Source: an uncultured Prevotellaceae bacterium (lineage in GTDB: Bacteria; Bacteroidota; Bacteroidia; Bacteroidales; Muribaculaceae). Taken from it: 5,562 nt of DNA. Positions 1 to 5,562 of the stretch are shown here, piece after piece (the stretch's first letter is position 1; the number at the start of each line of letters is the position of its first letter). Under the pieces are notes generated by a model. That model did not search any database. It saw only the letters and a program-made list of their open reading frames with translations, and had not been told where the DNA came from. The position numbers were made by a program, and so were the translations under genes. The stretch covers positions 1 to 5,562 of the forward strand of contig CALZFJ010000153.1 in the NCBI GenBank assembly GCA_945645715.1, in the 5' to 3' direction.

Positions 1-789
1 GGTGAGCCATGGGGTGATGGCGGTGCCGTCACTCTCATAGTTATAGATTTCGGCTTTTATCTTTTCGCCGGCGGTGCCAAAATCCACGGCATCGCGATCT
101 ACACCCACTCCGGCTCGCAGAATCACGGTGATCCACGCACGCTCGTGCTGCAAGAAAAGGGGAATTTTCTTGAAATAGTTCTTCGGGACGATGCCATTTG
201 TGGTCATCCATGCCTCGTTTGCTTGATACCACTGCTTGCTTGTACGATAGTTGATGGCATTGATATTATCTTCTACCGGTCGTTCTGAGTCGTCTTTCAC
301 AGGGGCGTAGGAAAAACCTTTGAGGCGGTCTTGTGCGAGCCATTTTTCCTCATCGCTCTGGTCGGTGGCGATGTTGTCGCTGCCGGCAGTGACGCTGAAA
401 CCGTATGCTTGTTGGCTGTCCTGCCAATAGAGGGCAGTTTCGCCGTTAGCAGGTGCAGCTCGGAGAACACCCTCTGATGTGCCGCTCTGCGAAAACACGG
501 GTTAGTAGGTGCACGAACCTATTGCAGCCTCTTCGCCTTGCTTGTGCATGGTGATTTTGAGCTTGTAGGCTTTATTGATGGCAATGTAACCGTTGAGAGC
601 ATCAGAAATGGCTGTGTAGCCGCGCGAATCGCTGCCCGACGAACTTACGTTGGTGGTGAAAGCCACCTGTTCGCCGGTCATGTCGGGAATTGTGCCGTCG
701 TCAATCGCCTTTTGCCACTCATCGCTGCACGATGCAAGCAGCAAAGCAATGAGTGCGGATAATATGCCGTATTTTGATAGTTTCATCAT
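1..789 (-). pseudogene. Fimbrillin-like lipoprotein gene interrupted by in-frame TAA, 3' end beyond window
   Basis: The gene opens with a double ATG (MMKL), a strong hydrophobic leader and lipobox LASC with Cys21, then a typical fimbrillin N-terminus: QVAFTTNV (41-48) and SRGYTA (55-60). Codon 96 (502-504) is TAA. In the same frame the sequence stays open for another 167 codons to base 1 and carries family motifs: TALYWQDSQQAYGFSVTAG (118-136) and IPLFLQHERAWITVILRAG (209-227). I therefore read it as one gene broken by a single nonsense change; one C-to-T change from CAA or CAG would suffice, though CAG would leave TAG, so CAA is the simpler ancestor. The 95-residue product that can be made is exportable but lacks the fimbrillin fold. 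GTG at 496-498 could restart translation but without a signal peptide. It starts 3 bp after the preceding stop. Alternatives are a sequencing error, readthrough, or a recent phase of strain variation. Confidence 0.8.
502..504 (-). other. Premature in-frame TAA stop in the fourth fimbrillin-like gene
   Basis: On the minus strand the codons run GGT TCG TGC ACC TAC TAA CCC GTG TTT, that is GSCTY-stop-PVF. Both flanks are in one frame and belong to one protein family, so no insertion or deletion is needed to explain the break. No recognised readthrough signal or stem-loop was noticed beside it. Confidence 0.85.
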
Positions 790-792
790 CAG

Positions 793-2598
793 TTATTCCG
801 TTTTTTTCCTTACTTCATAGACTTTTGGCGTAGCTTCTGCTTCACTTATGAGCACCGACTCATAGCCTGAGGCTACAAAGTTGCCGCCAAGATTATCGTC
901 ACCGGTAGCGGGGTCGTAGTTCTCAAATTGTCCGCCATACACCGTTATCTTTCCGGGATTGCCGTTCTTTTGGTTGAGTACATAGTAGAAGCCATTATAG
1001 GCTGCTGCTGAGCTATAATAGCCGCCATAAATCTCCACTTCGCCACCCTCGCATAAGATACAGTCATTGCCTTCGATATTTGCATCGCCACCAACGGTGA
1101 AAGAGCCGCTCATGATGGTGCATTTGCCGCCGGTGAGAACCTTGATGGCCTTGTTGTTGCCTCCCGAGCCGCCATCAACGGTGCCTTCGCCGGTGATGGT
1201 GAGGTCGCCTTTCACCTCAATTGCTGTGGCTTTTGACGTTGGGTTAGTGAGCGTCTTTCCGTTGAGGTCGATTGTCACGGTACTTCCTTGTGGAATGGTG
1301 AGGGTGGAAGAAATCGCGATATTTTCCTTTAAGATCACATCGTCGCCATTGGCAAGTGCATTGCTGAGAGCTGTGGCATCGGCGACTTCCAGTGGCTCTT
1401 TCACTGTGCCGTTGCCTTTCCACTGGGTTTCGTCGATTTCCCAAGGGAGGATTTCGGTCTTGATAACGGCGAGTGTGCCGCGGCGCAACTCCAGATTGTG
1501 AATGTACCGCACTCCACTCTTCAAATATCTGAAATCGTTTTCGGTGATACGGTGGGTGACAACGTGCTTAATGGCTCCGCTCGACTCGGCGGCAGGCTCT
1601 GTCCAGGTGATGCGGAGTGCGCGAAGCTGTCCGAAGGCTATGGCGTTGAACGACTTCACATAGCCGGGAGCGTAGTTGTTGCTGCCCATATCGAACATTG
1701 ACATTGCGGTGCCGTAGGGGTTAGAGGCAAGTTGTTCGTCGGTGTAGTCACTTGGAGATACAGACTTGTAGGATGCCGGGTGAGGCTTTCCCGTTATGGT
1801 ATCGGCATCGAAGCACACATATCCTTCCTCGCTTACGCCAAGCATTTCCACCTTGGTGATTTGCGCTGCCGTGAGCGAGGTTATACCGCCGTCGGCTGCT
1901 TTCTTCAGGTTCACCTGGATTTGCGAGAAGCAGTGGCGGAAAATGAGATCTACGCGGTTAGCCTCCTGAGTGGCTCCGGCAGGGAGCATGATGGTGTTGG
2001 CAACAGCGGGGTCGGGTTGGGAGTAGTATTTAGGGTCGCCGGTTTGCTTCTGCTCGGGAGAGAGGGAGGCTGTCGGCGATGTGGTTAGGAGGAATTTCTT
2101 GCAGGAGTATGTGTTTTCAGCCTCAGTGAAAGAGGCATCGGTGGTCATGTTCAAGCTATCGCCGCGGTAGTCGTCTTTGAAGCAGCGGTGCAAGTCGGTA
2201 TAGGCGATAAACGAGTGATTCAAGCGGTTCTGCCAATAGAAGATGGTGGCAGCTTTCTCGAAGTTGAACTGGTCGAAAAGGTCGCTGTTCGACTCATCGG
2301 CATTAAAGAGAGAATCGCGATAGACAGAGTTGCCGTAGGCATTGTTCACGCGAAGCCACGACTGGAATTGACCGGTGTAGTCGGTGCTTCCTTGTGTGGC
2401 TTGGTAGTACATGCGGCAGACGAAGCGGCCATCTTTGCCGAGATAGGGAATGGCTCGCGAGAGGCTCTCATTGCCCGATGTGAAGATTACGGGTGAGCCT
2501 ACAACGGCATCGTCGCCCGACTGATTGCCGGGGGCGTCGCCGGAGCAGGCTGTGAGAGCAGCGAGCGTGAGTAATATGCAGATTTTCAATTTCATCAT
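793..2598 (-). CDS. Fimbrillin-like lipoprotein with C-terminal beta-helix domain (601 aa)
   Basis: The start is a double ATG (MMKL) with a hydrophobic leader and a good lipobox, LTAC, with Cys18. The fimbrillin-like part (about 30-395) contains SRAIPYL (47-53, possible Arg processing site), ATIFYWQ...HSFIAYTD (117-135), VDLIFRHCFSQIQVNL (216-231, Cys at the usual Ala of 'HA'), FRYLKSGVRYIHNLEL (356-371) and ILPWE (383-387). A short GNGTV linker leads to about 150 residues of a different type: DATALSNALANGDDVIL (407-423), then repeating strands ending VTIDLNG 441, LTITGEG 466, CTIMSGS 493, VEIYGGY 521 and ITVYGGQ 551. The 25-30 residue period is that of a right-handed parallel beta-helix, a fold common in surface adhesins and carbohydrate-binding or -degrading proteins. 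No lyase or hydrolase catalytic set is obvious, so binding is more likely than catalysis. The next gene starts 3 bp after its stop, in the same frame, which argues for translational coupling. Confidence 0.87.
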   Translation of the reverse strand: MMKLKICILLTLAALTACSGDAPGNQSGDDAVVGSPVIFTSGNESLSRAIPYLGKDGRFVCRMYYQATQGSTDYTGQFQSWLRVNNAYGNSVYRDSLFNADESNSDLFDQFNFEKAATIFYWQNRLNHSFIAYTDLHRCFKDDYRGDSLNMTTDASFTEAENTYSCKKFLLTTSPTASLSPEQKQTGDPKYYSQPDPAVANTIMLPAGATQEANRVDLIFRHCFSQIQVNLKKAADGGITSLTAAQITKVEMLGVSEEGYVCFDADTITGKPHPASYKSVSPSDYTDEQLASNPYGTAMSMFDMGSNNYAPGYVKSFNAIAFGQLRALRITWTEPAAESSGAIKHVVTHRITENDFRYLKSGVRYIHNLELRRGTLAVIKTEILPWEIDETQWKGNGTVKEPLEVADATALSNALANGDDVILKENIAISSTLTIPQGSTVTIDLNGKTLTNPTSKATAIEVKGDLTITGEGTVDGGSGGNNKAIKVLTGGKCTIMSGSFTVGGDANIEGNDCILCEGGEVEIYGGYYSSAAAYNGFYYVLNQKNGNPGKITVYGGQFENYDPATGDDNLGGNFVASGYESVLISEAEATPKVYEVRKKTE

Positions 2599-2612
2599 TC
2601 AAAGTTTTTTTT
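2599..2612 (-). promoter_or_regulatory. A8 tract and A-rich translation-initiation leader of the 601-aa gene
   Basis: On the minus strand eight A (2612-2605) are followed by CTTTGA and then ATGATG. There is no Shine-Dalgarno box, which is normal in Bacteroidota, where A-rich leaders favour initiation. The homopolymer could vary in length. I see no convincing Bacteroides-type -7 box (TAnnTTTG) with a -33 TTG element in the 128-bp spacer, so transcription is probably inherited from upstream. Confidence 0.4.
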
Positions 2613-2613
2613 G

Positions 2614-2641
2614 AGGTAAGAGGTAAGGGGTAAGAGGTAAG
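2614..2641. repeat. Four tandem copies of a 7-bp repeat (RGGTAAG)
   Basis: On the plus strand AGGTAAG, AGGTAAG, GGGTAAG and AGGTAAG stand head to tail, with one G/A difference in copy three. On the coding (minus) strand this is CTTACCT repeated, located 16-43 bases before the ATG of the 601-residue gene and so probably within its leader or promoter region. Copy number of such arrays can change by slippage; whether it does here is unknown. Confidence 0.9.
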
Positions 2642-2666
2642 AGAGCTGATGTGGCTGACTTTCGAG

Positions 2667-2729
2667 CCTGTAATCTATGCTCATCTACCTGTGCCCTATG
2701 CCTATTAGCTTGTAACCTCGTGCCGGTTA
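2667..2729. repeat. Three degenerate 21-bp direct repeats, probably built of heptamers
   Basis: Units begin at 2667, 2688 and 2709, exactly 21 bases apart: CCTGTAATCTATGC, CCTGTGCCCTATGC and CTTGTAACCTCGTGCC at their left ends. The first two agree at 11 of 14 positions. The 63 bases also divide into nine 7-mers with a loose CCTRT start, which suggests descent from a heptamer array. The third unit runs into the TAA of the 692-residue gene (2727-2729). The 25 bases between this array and the RGGTAAG array (2642-2666) show no repeat I can recognise. Confidence 0.6.
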
Positions 2730-4805
2730 ATCCCAATCGAGGTTGGCATCGCCACTGCCGTTCACTTTTTCCCATTCCTTGATTACGGCAACGAAGCGGA
2801 TTGCTTCTTTCTCTACGTAGATTTCATAAACGTAGTGCTTGCCGCGATTCCAAGTCGTGATATAGTTGTCGGCGGAGTCTTTCACCTTGCAGTCTTTGAG
2901 TAAAAGGCTGTAGGTGGTGCCGTCGCCGAGCGTTATGGTGAGCTTGATGGGGCAGTTGCCTGTCCCGACGATGGTTTTCTCTAAGAGCGATTGAGGGATA
3001 ACAATCTCGCTGATTGAGCCTTTATCTTTAATTTCTGTTTCTGTCGTCACGTTATGCTGCAACGACGTTGGGGCTTCTACCGAGAGTGCTGTAGGCGTGA
3101 TATTGCCGTTGGCAATGGCGATGGTGCCTTCGGTGCAGAGATTGCTGATGGAGATAGTGGCATTGGTGAAATCTACTGCGCGAGCTTTATCATCGAGAGA
3201 TTGTGTTGCCTCGTCTTTGCCGGTGGTTGAGGTGCTGAGATTGATGGTAATTTTGCTCATTGCGTGCTCAAACTGCAAAGGCACATCGCCGGTGCGAGGC
3301 GGAATAGCAGCCCCTTCTGCAAATTCCTCTGTGCCACCACTTTCGAGGTTCCTGCTGTGAGCCTTTGTGGTTGCCCACATTAAATCCTTGCCTTGGGCGG
3401 CGGCTGTGCGAGCGTTCTCACCTTCAGGGGTGGAAGAATTGTTGATGCTGCTAAGTGATGAGCCGTCGTAGGTTGCTAAGGCGCGGAAGTAGTAGCTTGT
3501 AGAGCCATCTTTCCAATAGATTTGTGGATTGTTTATCCACTTGTCGGTGGTCCAAGTGCTTGTGGTGGCGTATGCCAAAGCTCCCTCTTCTTCGGGTGTA
3601 GTTGAGGTTCCGCGGTAGAGGTCGAATGAGCCGGTTGCCACATTCTCAACACCGCTGTCAGTGACATCGGCAGAGAAGTTGATTTCACCCTCGCCGGTGG
3701 CTTCGATTGTGGTCCAGTCGGTGATTTGGGCGACTACGGAGATTGCCTGCTTTGCCACTGTGACGGTGAGCTTATAGTTTATGCCCGATTTCAGCTTCCC
3801 GTCATCGAGATAGCTGCTCCAAGCTTCAATAATAGTCTGGGTAACAGGAATCTTGTAGTTATTTCCATCAACATTGGCAATTTCAGCAAGAAGATTGCCC
3901 GGGGTGAGTTGCTTGCCCGGAATCACCAAGGCTTGGAACTTCTTGTTAGGCTTGCTCTCGGCGTTTGTGCCCTCGGCTCTTGCAAACATCTTCACAGTTT
4001 GTGAGCCTGCCTGAGAGCTTACAGTTGCATTAGGTGCGCTGAAAGTGGCTGACGCATACATCGCTTGCAGTGTGGCTGTGGTAGAGCCAAGATTGCCGGT
4101 GGTGAAGCCCTCGCCAGCTACCACCTCTATCGTGATCATACTCATGGCATGAGTGTAGGGGATAACGAGAGTTCCCCTATCGCCGGCGGCGTGCTTATAG
4201 GAAATTGGCTTTTGGGCGGCAGACCAGAGGAGATCGTTTTTGGTGAAAGTCGACTGAGAGTCGAAATTGCCGGTTGCAGTCCATGTGATAGTGCCATCGT
4301 CAGTTAGTGGCGTTGTTGGGGTGTTGCCATTGTAGCAGAAGCCCCATGCCGATTGCAGATAGTGCCCGGCGGTGCGAATGTCGTGATCTGCATCGTCGGA
4401 TTTGCTGAAATCGTCCCAATAAAGAGGCTTTGTTGGGGTGATGTTGCTTGTTTCCTCAGTAGTGCCATCAACTGCCGTCATACTGAAATCGTCATTCACT
4501 GTAAATAGCACAAGACTGGGCGACTGATCGGCTGTAACAGGAGTTACAACGCCTCTAGCCGAATAATCTTCTACTTCAGTGCCATTCCACTCTACTTGGC
4601 GAATATAGGCATACAAGTTATCTCCTCTGGCAAATGTTTTGCCGGCTGCACGCGACTCTGCCGTGCTGTTACTGATTGCCACCGACACACTCAGTGGTGT
4701 CTTCTCCCCGTTGTCGGGAAGCACGTCGGGCAATGTGTCGCTTGAGCAACCGCCTGCTACTGCCGCAATACTTGCAAGGATAATATTTCGTGCTAATTTC
4801 ATCAT
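2727..4805 (-). CDS. Lipoprotein with two tandem fimbrillin-like modules (692 aa)
   Basis: The start is a double ATG (MMKL) followed by a hydrophobic segment and Cys20 (AGGC, a slightly weak lipobox), so export as a lipoprotein is likely. Module 1 (about residues 35-375) shows SR at 51-52, ARGDNLYAYI, PLYW 127-130, NDLLWSA 190-196, IPYTHAMSMITIEV 215-228, LVIPGKQ 293-299, and LKSGINYKL ending in ITDW 361-364. Module 2 (about 376-692) repeats the same series: QIYW 428-431, KDLMWAT 473-479, LQFEHAMSKITINL 510-523, IVIPQSL 601-607, and WNRGKHYVY ending in IKEW 675-678. The whole is about twice the usual single-module fimbrillin length, so this is an internal duplication or fusion. The modules have diverged well beyond nucleotide identity, so the event looks old. 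No catalytic residues are seen. The likely place is the outer surface, as a pilus accessory or tip protein or a free adhesin; the role is inferred. A 36-bp A-rich gap separates it from the preceding gene, which suggests co-transcription. Confidence 0.88.
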   Translation of the reverse strand: MMKLARNIILASIAAVAGGCSSDTLPDVLPDNGEKTPLSVSVAISNSTAESRAAGKTFARGDNLYAYIRQVEWNGTEVEDYSARGVVTPVTADQSPSLVLFTVNDDFSMTAVDGTTEETSNITPTKPLYWDDFSKSDDADHDIRTAGHYLQSAWGFCYNGNTPTTPLTDDGTITWTATGNFDSQSTFTKNDLLWSAAQKPISYKHAAGDRGTLVIPYTHAMSMITIEVVAGEGFTTGNLGSTTATLQAMYASATFSAPNATVSSQAGSQTVKMFARAEGTNAESKPNKKFQALVIPGKQLTPGNLLAEIANVDGNNYKIPVTQTIIEAWSSYLDDGKLKSGINYKLTVTVAKQAISVVAQITDWTTIEATGEGEINFSADVTDSGVENVATGSFDLYRGTSTTPEEEGALAYATTSTWTTDKWINNPQIYWKDGSTSYYFRALATYDGSSLSSINNSSTPEGENARTAAAQGKDLMWATTKAHSRNLESGGTEEFAEGAAIPPRTGDVPLQFEHAMSKITINLSTSTTGKDEATQSLDDKARAVDFTNATISISNLCTEGTIAIANGNITPTALSVEAPTSLQHNVTTETEIKDKGSISEIVIPQSLLEKTIVGTGNCPIKLTITLGDGTTYSLLLKDCKVKDSADNYITTWNRGKHYVYEIYVEKEAIRFVAVIKEWEKVNGSGDANLDWD

Positions 4806-4826
4806 AATTCTTTACTGTTTTTTAGG
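4806..4826 (-). promoter_or_regulatory. A-rich translation-initiation leader of the 692-aa gene
   Basis: The minus strand reads CTAAAAAACAGTAAAGAATT just before ATGATG, without a Shine-Dalgarno box. The gap from the preceding stop is only 36 bp and holds no evident terminator hairpin, which favours co-transcription with the upstream fimbrillin-like gene. Confidence 0.4.
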
Positions 4827-4841
4827 GACTCTCGCAAATAA

Positions 4842-5562
4842 TTACATCCACACATTGTCGCTGCCACTTGCCGTAATCCAATCGGTGATAGTGGCGGTGA
4901 CGCTAATGCCCGTCTTCTTCAAAGTGAGGGTGTATTTGTAGTGATAACCCGATTTCCACTCCGTGATTGTCTCATTCTCCACACGTATATCCTTTATTGT
5001 AGAATAATACACGTCTTCCGTGCCGTTAGCGTTGGTGACAGTCACCTTGAATTTCAATCCTTCAAGCGGTTGTGGCACAATTGCACTGTGTCGCTTTAAT
5101 TCGTTTCCTGTTCCTGTCACGTTTGCAAGCGTGCAATCCGCCTTTGTGGTTTGCTTAACTTCGCGAGTGCCGAGGAATACATTGCCGGCATTATAGCAGC
5201 CAATGATTTCAACCACCGTGTTTGCAGCAACATTCACTTTGTCATCGCCCGTAGTGGTTTTTAGATCAACCTCCACTTGGCTCATCATGTAGCGGAAATT
5301 GAGGTTAATCGCTCCCGTGCGGGCACAGATGCCGTATTTCGACATATCTACCTCCGCATGGTCGGGGTTGTCGCAGTAAGTGTTATCGGCGATTTCGGGA
5401 GCACCAATCATCAGATTGCTCGGGAATGTTGAAGCATTATATTCGGCATTATTAACCACAATATATGAACTTTCGCCATCTGCAACAGTCGTTCCCTTTG
5501 GATATACTCCGCGGAAGAAGTAGTGGGTGGTGTGGTTGGGCCAGTAGAGCGGTGTCAGGGTG
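4842..5562 (-). CDS. Fimbrillin-like (Mfa_like_1 type) protein, 5' end missing
   Basis: The frame is open from the right window edge to a TAA at 4842-4844, giving 239 visible residues; the N-terminus, signal peptide and true start lie outside. The first GTG in this frame (5457-5459) is an internal Val and not the start, because the 34 codons before it hold the conserved fimbrillin motif PLYWP...HYFFRGVYP (visible residues 4-21). Further landmarks are FRYMMSQVEVDL (89-100, the strand usually written 'f.Ha.s.i.v.l'), AIVPQPL (160-166), WKSGYHYKYTLTL (202-214) and a terminal ITDW (225-228) just before a short SGSDNVWM tail. This order is that of the C-terminal two thirds of Mfa_like_1 proteins, surface or pilus subunits of Bacteroidales. 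It is first in a co-directional series and ends 36 bp before the next start. It could be a shaft, accessory or stand-alone adhesin. Family assignment is firm, exact role unknown. Confidence 0.85.
   Translation of the reverse strand, partial: TLTPLYWPNHTTHYFFRGVYPKGTTVADGESSYIVVNNAEYNASTFPSNLMIGAPEIADNTYCDNPDHAEVDMSKYGICARTGAINLNFRYMMSQVEVDLKTTTGDDKVNVAANTVVEIIGCYNAGNVFLGTREVKQTTKADCTLANVTGTGNELKRHSAIVPQPLEGLKFKVTVTNANGTEDVYYSTIKDIRVENETITEWKSGYHYKYTLTLKKTGISVTATITDWITASGSDNVWM

Noticed and set aside
41..232. Minus-strand ORF of 63 residues near the left edge
   Set aside because: It is in another frame from the fourth fimbrillin-like gene, whose in-frame motifs cover the same bases. Its product is rich in Arg, Ser and His with no recognisable feature.
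502..504. TAA reassigned to an amino acid in this organism
   Set aside because: TAA ends the other three genes at sensible domain boundaries, so it acts as a stop; a local mutation is simpler.
801..807. A7 run (minus strand) near the end of the 601-aa gene as a programmed frameshift site
   Set aside because: Its register (AGG AAA AAA ACG) does not match the X XXY YYZ slippery pattern, and a shift this close to the stop would change only a few residues.
1067..1501. Plus-strand ORF of 144 residues, and other plus-strand ORFs at 538-762, 1732-2088, 2188-2496, 3097-3360, 3726-4004 and 4639-4941
   Set aside because: All lie antisense to well-supported fimbrillin-like genes, show no family motif or leader and have no plausible start context; they are shadows of codon bias in the real genes.
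2599..2726. A promoter or terminator in the 128-bp spacer
   Set aside because: The nearest match to a -7 box (TAGATTAC on the minus strand) lacks the TTTG end and a -33 TTG element, and no GC-rich hairpin followed by a T run was found.
4617..4629. RGD tripeptides (residues 60-62 of the 692-aa protein and 145-147 of the 601-aa protein) as integrin-binding sites
   Set aside because: In the 692-aa protein the GD belongs to the normal fimbrillin N-terminal pattern, and a tripeptide is too short to be evidence in either protein.
4842..5459. GTG at 5457-5459 as the start of the first gene
   Set aside because: The same frame is open upstream to the window edge and carries the conserved YWP...YFF motif, so the gene starts beyond the window.

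Overview
The window looks like a surface-adhesin locus of a Bacteroidales bacterium (Bacteroides, Prevotella or Muribaculaceae type; the exact genus cannot be read from the sequence). Three things point there: all genes encode fimbrillin-like (Mfa_like_1/FimA-type, type V pilus) proteins, their N-termini are lipoprotein signals with a Cys at residue 18-21, and starts are preceded by A-rich leaders instead of Shine-Dalgarno boxes. All coding is on the minus strand. Every long plus-strand ORF is an antisense shadow.

In the direction of transcription (right to left): (1) 5562-4842, the C-terminal 239 residues of a fimbrillin-like protein whose start lies beyond the window. (2) After a 36-bp gap, 4805-2727, a 692-residue lipoprotein with two fimbrillin modules in tandem. 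(3) After a 128-bp spacer that is mostly degenerate short direct repeats (7 bp and 21 bp), 2598-793, a 601-residue lipoprotein made of a fimbrillin-like module joined to a C-terminal right-handed beta-helix of about 150 residues. (4) Three bases further on, 789-1, a fourth fimbrillin-like lipoprotein gene. It is interrupted by an in-frame TAA at codon 96, yet stays open in the same frame for 167 more codons to the window edge, with recognisable fimbrillin motifs after the stop.

The genes probably form one transcription unit, perhaps with a break or modulation at the repeat-filled spacer. In characterised type V pili the subunits cross the inner membrane as lipoproteins, are cut at an Arg near residue 46-50 and polymerise by strand exchange. 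The duplicated and chimeric proteins here are more likely accessory, tip or stand-alone surface adhesins than a main shaft subunit; that is inference. No usher, chaperone, regulator, mobile element, RNA gene or CRISPR is visible. The points most worth following are the fimbrillin/beta-helix chimera, the nonsense-interrupted fourth gene and the repeat-built spacer.
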